Origin: JAJKIP01 sp037200685
GTDB lineage: Bacteria > Bacteroidota > Bacteroidia > Chitinophagales > Chitinophagaceae
Assembly: GCA_037200685.1 (NCBI GenBank)
Contig: JBBCIG010000019.1
Coordinates: 186,001-250,000, forward strand
Reading direction: 5' to 3'
Length of the DNA: 64,000 nt
Under the pieces are notes generated by a model. That model was not told the DNA's origin. It was given only the letters and a program-made list of their open reading frames with translations, and searched no databases. A program made the position numbers and the translations under genes. Positions 10,031-21,155 of this stretch are shown here, in pieces. How positions within the stretch are numbered: position 1 is the first letter of the stretch; the number at the start of each line of letters is the position of its first letter.

Positions 10031-11184
10031 TCACACCTGCAACGCCGGAATGTCGATCCAGCGCCTTTTCCTTCCAGCTCTGCAATCCGGCTTCCGCGAG
10101 CTGCACGCCCTTGGCGCCTTCGAATAAGGTCCACGTGAACGGCGCGTCCTCGAACAGATGGCGAATGAACATTTCCCATTCGGTCTTGAAGCCGTTGTCG
10201 TAGCCGCCGGTGCCGGGCACTTCCGACCATGTCTCGAAGAAATCGATCGGCTGCGGCACGTCCGGATTCCACACCGGCCGCGGCGTGTTCACCCGCTGCT
10301 GGCTCCAGCATTTCTGCAAGCCGGCGACCGCCGAACCGAGCGTGCCGTCGACATGGAACGTCACGAGGTCGTCGCGCCGCACCCGCGTCGTCCACGACGA
10401 ATTGATCTGCGCGATCACACCGCCGGCGAGCTGGAACGTGGCATAGGCGGCGTCATCGACATCGACATCGTAGGTCTTGCCGTCCTCGTCGACCCGCTTC
10501 GGGATATGCGTCGCGCCAAGACACGACACGCTCTCCACCGCGCCGAACAGATTGTCCATCACGTAGCGCCAGTGACAGAGCATATCGAGGATGATGCCGC
10601 CGCCGTCCTTCTTGCGGTAGTTCCACGACGGCCGCTGCGCCGGCGCCCAGTCGCCTTCGAACACCCAGTAGCCGAACTCGCCGCGCACCGAAAGGATGCG
10701 CCCGAAAAACCCGGAGTCGATCAGCAGTTTCAGTTTCAGCAGGCCCGGCAGAAACAGCTTGTCCTGCACCACGCCGTGTTTCACGCCGGCCTTTTTGGCG
10801 GCGCGCACGAGATCGAGCGCATCGTCGAGCGTTTCGGTGATCGGCTTTTCGCAGTAGATGTCCTTACCGGCGGCCATCGCCTGTTTCAGCAGCTTCGCGC
10901 GCAACTGCGTCGTCGCCGCGTCGAAGAACAGCGTGTCGTCCTTGTTCTGCAGCGCCTTGTCGAGATCGGTGGTCCAGCGTTCGATGCCGTGCGCCTTCGC
11001 GAGCGCCGCGACCCTTGTCGGCATTGCGGCCGACCAGGATCGGGTCTGGCATGACGCGGTCGCCGTTGGCGAGCGCAACCCCGCCCTGCGCGCGGATCGC
11101 GACAATCGAGCGGATGAGATGCTGGTTCATCCCCATGCGTCCGGTGACGCCGTTCATGATGATGCCGAGCCGCTGCTGCGCCAT
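10031..11184 (-). CDS. Gfo/Idh/MocA-family oxidoreductase, frameshifted
   Basis: NAD(P)-dependent dehydrogenase of the glucose-fructose oxidoreductase/inositol dehydrogenase family. It opens MAQQRLGIIMNGVTGRMGMN (nucleotide-binding loop), followed by KDIYCEKPITETLDDAL (the family EKP motif) and GGIILDMLCHWRYVMDNLFG (catalytic His region). Two indels are evident: near 11015, and near 10060, after which the expected WIDIPALQV end appears and stops at 10031-10033. About 384 residues. It lies 3 bases after the ABC ATPase stop, in the same direction, so it likely oxidises the compound that the transporter brings in. Confidence 0.82.
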
Positions 11185-11187
11185 GTG

Positions 11188-11952
11188 TTACTCCATTCCC
11201 AGCAGGCGTAGATCCGCCGCGTGTACTCGCCGAATTTTTCCGAAGTCTTCATGTCGAGCGTGCGTGGATGCGGGAGGTCGACCATGAAATTGTCGGCCAT
11301 ACGCGCCGGCCCGGCCGTCAGCACAATCACGCGCGTGCCGAGGAACACCGCTTCGGTGATGCCGTGGGTGACGAACACAATGGTCTTTTTCGCTTCCTGC
11401 CAGATGCGCAAGAGTTCGATGTTCATCTTCTCGCGCGTCAGCGCGTCGAGCGCGCCGAACGGTTCGTCCATCAGAATGAGCTTGGGATCGTGCACGAGCG
11501 CGCGCGCAATCGCGGCGCGCTGCTGCATGCCGCCGGAAAGTTCATACGGATATTTGTCCTCGTTGCCCTTCAGCCGACGAGCGCGAGCAGGTCGCGGGCG
11601 CGGTTGCGGCTCGCTGCGAGCGGCAGGCCGAGAATTTCGGCCCGGCAGCAGCACGTTGTCGATGATACGCCGCCACTTCAGCAGCAGCGGCTGCTGAAAT
11701 ACCATGCCGATATCGCGCGACGGATCGAACGGCTTGCGCTGGCGTGCCGATGCGGACCTCGCCGGAATCATATGGGTGCAGCCCCGCGAGAATTTTCAGG
11801 AGCGTGGTCTTGCCGCAGCCGGAAGGCCCGACCAGCGAGACGAGTTCGCCTTCCTCGACGTCGAACGACGCTTCCGACACGGCCAGAAATTCCACGCCGC
11901 GGGTGCGGTAGTTTTTCCTGACACCGGCAAGATGGATGAACGGCTCGGCCAT
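11188..11952 (-). CDS. ABC transporter ATP-binding protein (NitT/TauT type), frameshifted
   Basis: Cytoplasmic ATPase of a nitrate/taurine/pyrimidine-type importer. It has Walker A LVGPSGCGKTTLLK, Q-loop MVFQQPLLLKWR, signature YELSGGMQQRAAIARALV, Walker B KLILMDEPFGALDA and H-loop FVTHGITEA. Three indels (near 11590, 11640 and 11740) plus one at the end, where LLGME and a stop are recovered. About 255 residues restored. The start overlaps the permease stop (ATG at 11952, or GTG at 11955). The substrate-binding protein is not in the window. Confidence 0.88.
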
Positions 11953-12312
11953 CACGACAGCCGCGCGTCGCGAACGACCATCAGCCGTTCGAGGAGCAGG
12001 ACGAGCATGTAGAGCGCGCCGCCGATCAGGGTGATGAGGATGACCGCCATGAACATCGCCGCGGTGTCGAGCGTGACCTGCACCTGCAGCATCAGGTAGC
12101 CGAGCCGCGGTCGGAGCCGAGAAACTCGCCGACGATCGCGCCGGCGACCGCGAGAACGGCGGCGACCTTCATGCCGGAGAAAATATAAGGCAGCGCGCCG
12201 GGAAGCTGGATTTTTGTGAAAATCTGCCAGCGCGAGCCTTTCAGCGTGCGAACGAGATCAAGCAGTTCCGGCTCGACCTCGCGCAGGCCGCGCGCCGTCG
12301 TCAGCACGATCG
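11952..12312 (-). CDS. ABC transporter permease fragment (SsuC/TauC type)
   Basis: C-terminal half of an inner-membrane permease. It contains TTARGLREVEPELLDLVRT and LKGSRWQIFTKIQLPGALPYIF, which match the permease EAA-loop region that docks on the ATPase, then GMKVAAVLAVAGAIVGEFLG. After an indel near 12110 the sequence continues LGYLMLQVQVTLDTAAMFMAV to VVRDARLS and a stop at 11952-11954. The N-terminal half is missing because the sequence switches to fabG at about 12312. Confidence 0.85.
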
Positions 12313-12320
12313 ACCCCCCG
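12308..12320. other. Right chimeric junction: ABC permease to fabG
   Basis: Reading on the minus strand, FabG runs to ITGQTISVCGG, where the family normally ends two or three residues later (often MNM). Here it continues in frame as SIVLTTARGLREVEPEL, which is permease sequence. GC content and codon use change at the same place. A run of six C (plus strand, 12314-12319) lies on the boundary. Confidence 0.8.
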
Positions 12321-13057
12321 CACACGCTGATCGTTTGCCCGGTAATGTAAGCCCCCATATCAGAAGCAAGAAACAATGATGTATTAGCGATATCTTCCGT
12401 CGAAGCAAACCTTCCCAATGGAATACCCGCCTTATATTTATCCGCCGCTTCTCCTTGTTTTAAATAAGAAGTCATATCTGTTTCTACAAAACCAGGGGCA
12501 ATAGCATTACAACGGATATTACGACTGCCCAATTCTTTCGCTACGCTTTTAGTAAAACCAATAATACCTGCTTTGGAGGCCGCATAACTGCTTTGTCCTC
12601 CATTTCCCATTTCGCCAATTACTGAACTCATATTGATAATAGATCCTTTCCTCGCTTTCATCATAGGTTTTATCACCTGCTTGGTCATATAGAATACGCT
12701 GTTTAAATTCACCTTAATCACATCATCCCATTGCTCAGGCGTCAGCCGCATTAATAAATTATCTTTTGAAATACCCGCATTGTTTACGCAGATATCAACT
12801 GTTTTATATTTATCTAGAACGTCAGTAACAAATGCTTCACATTGTGAAACGTCACCGGCGTTACTTTGATAAGCTTTTGCATCAACACCAAGGCTTTTTA
12901 ATTTTTCTTCTAACACTGCTGCTTTCTCAGCGCTGCTGTCACTCACATAAGTAAAAGCAACAGTAGCGCCATGCTCCGCGAATTTCAATGCAATCGCTTC
13001 GCCGATGCCGCGGGCTGCTCCCGTTACAATGGCGACTTTTCCTTCCAGTAATTTCAT
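12313..13057 (-). CDS. fabG: 3-oxoacyl-ACP reductase FabG, lacking its last residues
   Basis: Short-chain dehydrogenase that reduces 3-oxoacyl-ACP with NADPH in fatty acid synthesis. It shows the cofactor motif VTGAARGIGEAIAL, NNAGISKDNLLMRL, catalytic Ser in NMSSVIGEMGNGGQ, YAASKAG (Tyr/Lys) and PGFVETDMT. It is intact in frame from the ATG at 13057 (MKLLEGKVAIVTG) to GQTISVCGG, where the foreign block begins, so only the last two or three residues and the stop are lost. Low-GC Bacteroidota codon use contrasts sharply with the fused tail. Confidence 0.9.
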
Positions 13058-13068
13058 TTTCAAAAATT

Positions 13069-14596
13069 TTATGAATGGGCAAATGTAGCAGTCATCTGCA
13101 GAATTTCATCGACTAAAGTTCTTTCATTGCTCAACCGCGGTACTTTATGTTGTCCCCCCAGTTTTCCTTTACTGTGCAGCCATTGATTAAATGCTCCTTT
13201 TTTCAATGAATGCACAAGCGGCAACCGCAACGCAATGTCTTTATATCGCTTCGCCTCATAATCACTGTTAATGCTTTTCAATGCTGTGTCCAGTTCTCTG
13301 GTAAAGTTGGCAAGATCGGATGGTTCATTATCAAATTCAATTAGCCACTCATGTCCGCCATTACTACTCTCAGAAAAATAAACCGGAGCGGCAGTGTAAT
13401 CATTCACAACAGCCCCCGTTTTTTGCGAAGCGATAGCAATGGCTTTATCCGTATTGTCAACAATTACTTCTTCACCAAAAGCATTCATATAATGTTTCAA
13501 ACGGCCGTAACTTTTATCCGAAAAGGTTGCTGCGAAGTAAACTGAATAGTATCTCCCAGCAAATAACGCCACAACCCACCATTGGTGCTGATGATCATCG
13601 CATAATTTTTTACCCGTTTCCACATCCTGCAGGCTCAGCGTTTGCGGATGTTTTTTTCCATATTCACTTACGGGCATAAATTCTAAAAAGATACCGTGAT
13701 CTGTAAATAATAACATCCCGTCATCACCCGGTCTTTCCCTGCGCCGCGAAAAATCCTTCACTCGCATTATACATTTCCAGGTAATGAACTTTCTTGCCGA
13801 TCAGTTTTTGAAACTGTTCATGATAAGGCGTGAAAGAAACACCGCCATGCATATATAGTTCCAATGAAGGCCACACTTCCCGCAATTGTTTTTCTTCCCG
13901 GTCATCTCCAGTATACGTTTGAACAAAACCAATGTCCATGTAGGCACCCCGGAAACAGAGGTCACATTTTCTTTAATAGTAGTAGCGGGCGAGTTTTTCA
14001 ATTTTACTTTCCCATTCGTCCCATCAGTGCGATGCTGAGATCAGGTGTCCGTAACCAATGGCCCCAGAAAGGAGTGTTTTGCAACAGCACGGCGCTGAGG
14101 TCACCAACTGCGCTTCATTATTCATCGGGTTGATGTTATGACTGCCGCCAATTACCAACCCTTTCCTGTCAATAGCTCCGAATCAGGATTGAAATTGTAA
14201 TACATTGTCAGCACATCTTTGGCCGCTTTAAAATGACAGTCCTGCAGGCTCTCATCACTCACTGGTATAAATTTACTTTTATCACTGGTCGTGCCGCCTG
14301 CTCTTCGCAAACCAATAGATCGGCGTATTCCATAAAATATTTTGCTCACCGTTCATGATCCGTTCGATGTATGGCTTCAGGTCATCGTATTCGTGAATAG
14401 GGACCGACTGTTTAAAAGCACGAACGTTGAATAATTCATGAAATTGGTACTTGCGGCCAAACTCGGTGTATTGTGCGGACGTCACCAAATCCTGCAGCAC
14501 CTCCCGCTGCGAATCCAGCGGATTATTTTTCCACCCGTCAATACGCCAGAGGCGCATACGGGCAAGCGATGATATGGCGGGGCTCAGCAGGCTCAT
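13069..14596 (-). CDS. GH3 auxin-responsive promoter family protein, frameshifted
   Basis: Bacterial member of the GH3 family, adenylate-forming enzymes that in plants join amino acids to acyl acids. The bacterial role is unknown. Visible: REVLQDLVTSAQYTEFGRKYQF, SGTTSDKSKFIPVSDE after correction (the phosphate-binding loop), YMHGGVSFTPYHEQFQKLIG, HYLEMYNASEGFFAAQ and C-terminal HQWLHSKGKLGGQHKVPRLSNER-like sequence (here NQWLHSKGKLGGQHK). About five indels. Restored length is about 508 residues, typical. The ATG at 14596 (MSLLSPAISSLARMRLWRID) is preferred over an upstream TTG. Confidence 0.85.
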
Positions 14597-14656
14597 TGCA
14601 ACAGGCAAAATAAAGCATTTGGAGCAATGAGAAAAAGAAGAAATCGGAACTATTTC

Positions 14657-15120
14657 TTAGACTGTAGTAGTTTTTTTTAGACCCGGCTGCATTGCTACTA
14701 TCATCGTCTGTTGCGTCGCACACTTGTGCTGCATGATTCTACTCAGCATTATGGCAGCACCCCGATGAATATCGGCGGTACGTTCGGTAATTCTCTTCAG
14801 CATTTGCGAAGCACCCGATAAAATCGGACAGGTTCTGTTCGCTGATCAAAGCCTCATCCCTCTATCCCTTCTCCTACAGAGAAGGGACGGTGCTGTAAAT
14901 CTTTAATCATCTTCATAACTACCACTTCAACTTTATATCTCTATTCATCATTTTTGAAGACCCTGTAATTATCGCATCTTCAAAAAGGCAAGGGCTGTGT
15001 GTTGATGGTCCCGCTAATGCGGGATCGGGATGGGGCTTTCAAGGGCTATGCGAAGTCCCTCTCCTTTGTCAAAGATTCCGATTACTTCGGGAGAGAGGTT
15101 AGGTGAGGCCACCTATTCAG
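14657..15120. repeat. Composite intergenic repeat locus
   Basis: The gap 14597-15187 has no gene and consists largely of dispersed modules. They are 'actatcatcgtctgttgcgtcgcac' (14698-14722), the cccgatgaatatcggcgg palindrome with 'tacgttcggtaattct' (14760-14795), the 'cctcatccctctatcccttctcc' unit with its facing arm (14850-14895), 'aaggcaagggctgtgtg' (14985-15001) and the 'gagaggttaggtgagg' unit (15092-15108). Confidence 0.75.
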
Positions 15121-15187
15121 CATTGAAAGTATTTTCTTCTTTAGGAATGCTACTCGTAACTCTTAACTCAAAACTCATAACTCTATC

Positions 15188-15968
15188 TCACAACTCTCTC
15201 TCAGAAGCTTCCCTTGCTTCATCATGCAACCAATCTTTCCGTTTCAATTCAAAATTACGTCCGAGATAAAGTTTTCTCACCTGTTCGTCATTGGCTAATT
15301 CTTCAGCGGTACCGGCTTTGAATATTTTTCCGTCTATCATTAAGTAAGCACGGTCGCAAATAGAGAGGGTTTCCGTTACGTTGTGATCGGTGATGAGGAT
15401 ACCGATATTTTTATATTTTCAATTTAGCTACGATGCCTTGTATATCTTCTACCGCAATAGGGTCAATGCCGGCGAACGGTTCATCAAGTAAAATAAATTT
15501 AGGGTCTACTGCTAAAGCTCTTGCTATTTCCGTTCTCCTTCTTTCACCACCGCTTAATACATCGCCGTTACTTTTTCGTACATGGTGCAGCCGGAATTCA
15601 TCTAATAATGATTCCACTTTTTCTTTGCGTTGCTGTTTGGAAAGTTTTGTCATTTCCAGCACGGCCATGATATTATTTTCCACGCTCAGTTTACGGAATA
15701 CCGAGGCTTCCTGCGGCAGGTAACCGATACCCATTTTCGCCCTTTTGTACATGGCAAGCGGCGTAATGTCTTCGTCATTCAGGAACACATGGCCTTCGTC
15801 AGGCCGCACCAGCCCGACCACCTGGTAAAATGAGTAGTCTTGCCGGCACCGTTAGGACCCAGCAAACCAACGATTTCCTCCTTGTTTTACTTCAAAGGAA
15901 ACATTGTTGACGACCGTACGGCTGCCATAGCGTTTCACGAGGTTTTTAGCATAAATAGAAACAGACAT
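15188..15968 (-). CDS. lptB: LPS export ABC transporter ATPase LptB, frameshifted
   Basis: Cytoplasmic ATPase that powers lipopolysaccharide export to the outer membrane with LptFG. Reading MSVSIYAKNLVKRYGSRTVVNNVSFEVKQG, then (after one-base correction) EIVGLLGPNGAGKTT Walker A, MGIGYLPQEASVFRKLSVE (LptB-type Q-loop), signature LSGGERRRTEIARALA, Walker B FILLDEPFAGIDPIAV and switch ITDHNVTETLSICDRAYL. Three indels (about 15420, 15825 and 15880). Restored length is about 260 residues. The C-terminal tail NFELKRKDWLHDEAREASEREL is an extension beyond the usual LYLG end. Confidence 0.9.
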
Positions 15969-16074
15969 GGGCTGCAAAAATAAGCTTTGGGGAATGGATA
16001 ACTATATGCAATGCGATTTTTGTGATTTTGTTCCAAAACTGTAATTATAGCTTTCAAATGCTGCATTTCTGTAT

Positions 16075-16082
16075 TAGATTTG
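16075..16082 (+). promoter_or_regulatory. Possible Bacteroidota -7 box upstream of metF
   Basis: TAGATTTG fits the Bacteroidota primary sigma -7 consensus TAnnTTTG and lies 7 bases before the metF ATG. That would give a very short or absent leader. No clear -33 TTTG is seen at the right distance, so this is tentative. Confidence 0.3.
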
Positions 16083-16089
16083 CCGCCCA

Positions 16090-17045
16090 ATGAAAGTTAT
16101 TGACCATAATAATAATGCCAAAGGCACTTTGATATCTTTTGAAGTGCTGCCCCCTTTAAAAGGTAAAGGCATTGAAGCTTGTATAAGCACCTCGACCCGC
16201 TGATGGAGTTTAAGCCATCTTATATTAATGTCACCTACCACCGCAGCGAGCATGTTTTTAAGAAAAAAAACAGACGGGAAGTTTCGAAAAAGTGATCGTT
16301 CGCAAACGGCCCGGAACGGAAAGCATTTGCGCCGCAATCATGAATAAATATGATGTAGATACCGTTCCGCAACCTGATCTGCGGCGGCCTTCAGCATCAT
16401 CGATACAGAAGATGCGTTGCTCAACCTGCAATACCTTGGTATTGACAATGTATTGGTGCTCCGCGGTGATGCGGCCAAGAACGAAACAGCTTTCGAACCC
16501 GAAGCTGGTGGCCACAAATATGCATCAGACCTGTTGAAGCAGGTTGTGAATATGAATGCGGGCATTTACCTCGAAGAAGATTTAAAAGCGACAAATAAAA
16601 CGACTTTCTGCATTGGCGTTTGCCGGCTACCCGGAAAAACATTTTGAAGCGCCGAATATGCAAACCGATCTGCAATACCTGAAATCAAAAGTGGATGGTG
16701 GCGCTGATTATATCGTAACGCAAATGTTTTTCGACAATGAAAAATATTATGCATTTGTAAAGTCCTGCCGTGAGTTTGGTATCAATGTTCCTATCATACC
16801 GGGATTAAAACCGATCTACAATAAAAAGCAGGCTGACCATGCTGCCCAAAACATTTCATATTGATCTCCCTGCGGAACTCTCGAACGAATTAGTGAAATG
16901 CAAAACAGATGAAGAAGTGGAACAGGTGGGAACAGAATGGTTGTTACACCAGTCAAAGGACTTAAAGAAGAATGGGGTTCCTGTATTGCATTATTATACG
17001 CTGGGCAAACCGCTTATTGTGGCAAGTGTGGTGAAACAGCTCTAA
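16090..17045 (+). CDS. metF: Methylenetetrahydrofolate reductase MetF, frameshifted
   Basis: FAD enzyme reducing 5,10-methylene-THF to 5-methyl-THF for methionine synthesis. Signatures: LISFEVLPPLKGKGIEA (active-site Glu), FKPSYINVTYH, NVLVLRGDAAKNE, TFCIGVAGYPEKH after correction, GADYIVTQMFFDN and VPIIPGLKPIYNKKQ. The frame breaks about five times (near 16175, 16265, 16380, 16615 and 16850), yet every family block is present in order. Restored length is about 318 residues, as usual. Confidence 0.9.
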
Positions 17046-17124
17046 GCTAAGAGATCAAAGGAGAAAAGGAGAGAAAGAGGTTAGTCTTATAGCTGAAGAT
17101 TATTATGGTAATGATTCTTTCTTC

Positions 17125-19056
17125 TTATTTTGAAATGCCGGCAAGCACTTTCTCATCTATTTTCACCGGGTACTTCTCCCTTAATTTTTTCACCCATTGT
17201 TCTTCCAGCAATGCCTGGTAATCATTCATCACTAATCCCTTGGCCTGGTCAAATGTGCGTGGAGATGATTCAGTATAGACTTTTATGATGTAGGCCAAAG
17301 AAGCAGTATTGTCATTTGAGTTGATTGTTACAGAAGTTATAGTACCTGCCTTCGGAATTGTTTTATCAAGCCCCGGTACCTGCGACCATTCATAGCGGGC
17401 GGAATCAAGCACCACACGGTCATTCATCGTCTCTGCTATTTTTTTCCAGTTGGCAGGGTTCTTTTTCAATTGATCAGCTAATGATTTTGCAGTCGCTTCA
17501 TCCGAACAAAAATAAATTACGGCCTCAGCGCTTTGCTTCCAGTCGTAATTGCCTTTGTTTTTTGTGATACAATGATAGCAACGCCGCGGAATCCGCCGAT
17601 GCCTTATTCCACACTTCCTGTTGCATCACTTCAAAAAATAAATTACCGTCTTTGAATTCACTCATCTGGTTACGGAACTCTTCATTGAAATCTTCCAGGT
17701 GATCATGGTAATATGGTACATCGTATTTTTAGTAAACTCATCCATCAGTACAGGATAGGATTTTACACCGCTTCTGTCAGCTTTATACCGGTTCATTTGT
17801 CCATAGCGTATCCACTCGGCTACTGTAAATGTTGTATCTGCTATTTTAAATAATGAAGACTGGATGTTCATGCTTCTGCCGATACCCGCAGGTTTATAAT
17901 CCAATAAACTATCGCTCAATGCCCACAGCACCGCATCATTGTTATAGAGTTTTGTAAACCCTGCTTTATTTTTTACTGCGGCATAAATAAAATCCCTCGC
18001 TGTTTTCCAGCGATCATCACCCATTACTTTTTGTTTTAAATCTTCCAGGTTGGTTTTATCTGCGGGATTAGTAACGATAGGTGTAACGCCAACCCTTTTT
18101 ACAATATGATAACCATAAGTAGTAATAAAAGGCTTGCTGACTGCGCCATTTGTGGGCAATGACCAAATCATCTTTTCAAACGAAGGTTCATATTTGCCCA
18201 ACTCGTATTTCCGGCACATTGCCGCTCGCATTAAGACTGATATTGTCATTGCTGAATGCCGCCGCCAATTTTCCAAAATCATCGCAGCTTGAATGCGGTT
18301 GTATAAAGAATCTGACAACTTACTGATGCGCTTAATACCTGCCTGGTCAATATCCGGTGGAAAAGCAAGCAGTATGTGCTGGATTTTAATTTTGCCCCAT
18401 GCTTTTCTTTCACCTATATTTTTAAAAATATGATAGCCCGCTCTTGAATGATATGGTTTGGAATATTTACCAACAGGGGTTGTGTAAACTATAGTTTCAA
18501 ATTCATAAGGCAGCGTAAAAACAGTGATGAAATTCAGGTCACCTTTGTTTTCTTTCGCTGATGGATCATCGGAAAATTTTTGCGCCACGCTAAGAAAATC
18601 TTCTCCTTTTTGCAAATGACCAATTACTTCATTTAATTTTTTTCGTGTTACAGTTGTATCGGCATTTTCAGCTATGAAAATATGAGCGGCGTGAATATCT
18701 TTTAAACTTCTTTGAAATGCTTCTTTCGTCAACTGATCTACCGCTTTCGGATCGCTCAGGTAATTTTCTATTACCTGGTTGCGCAAGTTTTCGACTTCAC
18801 TCGTTACCTGCGGTAATGTATCATAACGAAGATCATAAGCCTGGCGGATCTTGAGCCGTGAATTTATATAGGCATCAGATAATTGCGCATGGCTTTGGCT
18901 TTATTGGCTGCAGGTTCCTGGGAATTTTTATTAAAAGCACGGATAAATTCTTTTGCATCCGCTTTATAATTGCCATAAGTAAAAAAGTGTTTGTGAAGAT
19001 GCGAGAAGCGGGAGAAAGAAAAGAATAATAATCGCAGTAAGCTTGCTTTTTTTCAT
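17125..19056 (-). CDS. Periplasmic peptidyl-prolyl isomerase with two PpiC domains, frameshifted
   Basis: SurA/PrsA-like foldase, probably acting on outer-membrane proteins in the periplasm. A signal peptide MKKSKLTAIIILFFLPLLASSQ starts at 19056. Then come an N-terminal helical region, a first parvulin domain (IHAAHIFIAEN … AGYHIFKNIGERKAWG), a second one (KIKIQHILLAFPPD … TYGYHIVKRVG) and a long C-terminal part ending KYPVKIDEKVLAGISK. Indels near 17470-17700, 18230 and 18860-18985. Restored length is about 640 residues, common for the Bacteroidota version. It precedes the thiol-reductase gene's end by 68 bases in the same orientation, so co-transcription is possible. Confidence 0.85.
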
Positions 19057-19123
19057 AGTATCAACTTTCAATATAGTTATAACGAACTTCAATATTGGTT
19101 TATTGAATGTTAATGACGTGAAA

Positions 19124-20567
19124 TCAGGGATTTTTCATCTTTACATCCATTATTTCATCGGTTTGCTGCCAGGTCAGCTTCTTGGCCACGATCCGTTTAT
19201 TCTTATCCAGCAAATACATGGTCGGAAAAGTCTGCACATCGTACAGTTGCGAATACCCAGGTACCCCGGCATCCACCCTTGTTTTTTCTTCCTGTTTGGA
19301 ATAGTATACGTTTGTCCAATCGCCAATATTATGACTGCGAATGAAATCCAGCCAGTCTTTTTTAGAACCATCTGTTTCTTTGGCTACCGCAAATATTTTT
19401 CACGCCATTCGCTTTCCATTTCGCCCGGTAGATAGAATCTATCTTCGGCAACGTTTCTTTACAATGCCCGCAGGTGGGATCCCAAAAACATACCACTGTA
19501 AAGCGGGATGTGTCTGAATATAACATCTGCGTTTTTACCAGCAGTATCCGGCAGTATAATGTTCTCCGCAGGATTGCCCATGATGTTTGACATTAAGCTG
19601 TACGCCCTGTCGGTAATCGTTTTCTTTCCTTCGGGAGTGAGCCAGGGGTATTCTTTTTGCGAAAAAATTTTTCAAATAGATGAACGAACACTGCATCCTC
19701 CCACATGTACTTCAGGTTGAGGTAGCGGTTCACAAATTTTACCAATAAAAAACGGGTGAGTTCTTTACTAACACTCGCATAACCGAGCATCCAGTCAATC
19801 TCTTTGTTTACCGAATCAGCGGAAGGATATACCAGCGTATTAAAATATTTATCAACCCGGTCCTTCAAAAAGCACGGCGGGTGTACGGGAAATGCGGTCG
19901 TCCAGAAGGTTGATGCCTTTCCAGTAATTATCTTTAAAATAACGGAAGGCGAATGTGGAATCATATTTACCACCGGGTTGTTTTTCGGCCGGTGGAACTT
20001 GTGGTTCTTCCATCAGGCGTAGCAAAACACTGAGAATATTATCAGGATGTTTTGAAATAAAATCTTTACGATAATCAGATACATCCATATTCACTTTTTT
20101 CATCGCTTCATTCCATGCCGATGAATCTTTTGCATTCGTGGCGGATTGTACACCGCTTTTGATAGAATCAATCGCCCGCCCCTTTTACCGCCATGTATTG
20201 CTGGTACTGATCGAAAAAATCATTATCTGGTGAATTGATAAATGTTTTTGTTTTTAATAAAGTGGCTGTATCGGCGATAACGGAAGAGAAATGTTGTTGC
20301 TTGTCCACCAGCATTTCAAAAAAACGGTCGCGGGTGGGATATACGACAAATAAATACCGCGCGCCTAATTTCTGTGTTCCTTTTAAAAACGCCTTCGCTT
20401 TTACTGTTGAGTTTTACAGAATCAACAAGGGGATATTGCTTGCCTGAGTAATGACCAAGGTAGATGTACTGGTTTGTAATGGCTTGAGCGTAACTTTTAT
20501 TTCGTAACCGGCCTGCGCAAAATTATTCCCGTGATAAAGAGAGCGGGAAAGAACAGCATTTTTTCAT
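19124..20567 (-). CDS. TlpA-family thiol reductase with DUF5106 region, frameshifted
   Basis: Exported thioredoxin-like protein. The N-terminus is a signal peptide followed by GYEIKVTLKPLQTSTSTLVI, a DUF4369-like beta domain. The middle (DFISKHPDNILSVLLRLMEEP … NKEIDWMLGYASVSKELTRFLLVKFVNRYLNLKYMWED) resembles DUF5106. The C-terminus, in corrected frame, has CFWDPTCGHCKETLPKID with the redox CxxC, and ends TDEIMDVKMKNP. Such proteins reduce periplasmic disulfides; the substrate is unknown. At least five indels. Restored length is about 480 residues. Confidence 0.82.
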
Positions 20568-20639
20568 AAGTGGAATAATGGTGTAAAGTTATCTAAAAAC
20601 CTGAAAAAGATGGAAAAAATTGGGTGGGATGGTTGCGGG

Positions 20640-21085
20640 GAGGAGCGAGTTAGGAGTTGTGAGTTAAGAGCTATGAGTAATACTCCGTAAAAGGAAAATA
20701 CTTTCAATGCTGAACTAAAGCCTCACCTAGCCTCTCCATCCCGATAGCTATCGGGAGAGAGGACAGCGAAACAGCCCTTGCAGCCCCCATCCCGACCTTC
20801 CCCATCAGGGAAGGCCATCAACACATAGCCCTCGCTTTAGAAGAGTATAATATATAGGAGCCTTCTAATTGATGAACAAAGAACTAAAGTTGATGTGGCG
20901 GTTATGCAGTTTGGATTTGCAATGCAGCACCGTCCCTTCTCTGTAGGAGAAGGGAAAGAGGGATGAGGCTTTGAGCAGCAAATAGAGCATGTCCGATTTT
21001 ATCGTGGGCTTCGAAATTGCTGAATAGAATTCCTACAGTACAAGAGTGCGACGCAACGGACGATGATAGTAGCACTGAAGCTGGC
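20640..21085. repeat. Composite intergenic repeat locus
   Basis: The gap 20568-21155 has no gene. It holds the shared modules in opposite order to 14657-15120: 'gcctcacctagcctctcc' with cccgatagctatcggg (20720-20756), 'agcccccatcccgacc' (20780-20800), 'gcagcaccgtcccttctctgtaggagaagggaaagagggatgaggc' type unit (20922-20970), and 'gagtgcgacgcaacggacgatgatagtagcac' type unit (21044-21077). Confidence 0.75.
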
Positions 21086-21141
21086 AAAATAACCATCTTC
21101 CACTCAAATAATAAGAGGCGCAGTAGCCTGATGCTTTTGGT

Positions 21142-21149
21142 TATTTTTG
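21142..21149 (+). promoter_or_regulatory. Possible -7 box of rlmD
   Basis: TATTTTTG matches the Bacteroidota -7 consensus TAnnTTTG and ends 6 bases before the rlmD ATG, so the transcript would be nearly leaderless. No convincing -33 TTTG at the usual spacing. Confidence 0.3.
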
Positions 21150-21155
21150 CGCAAA

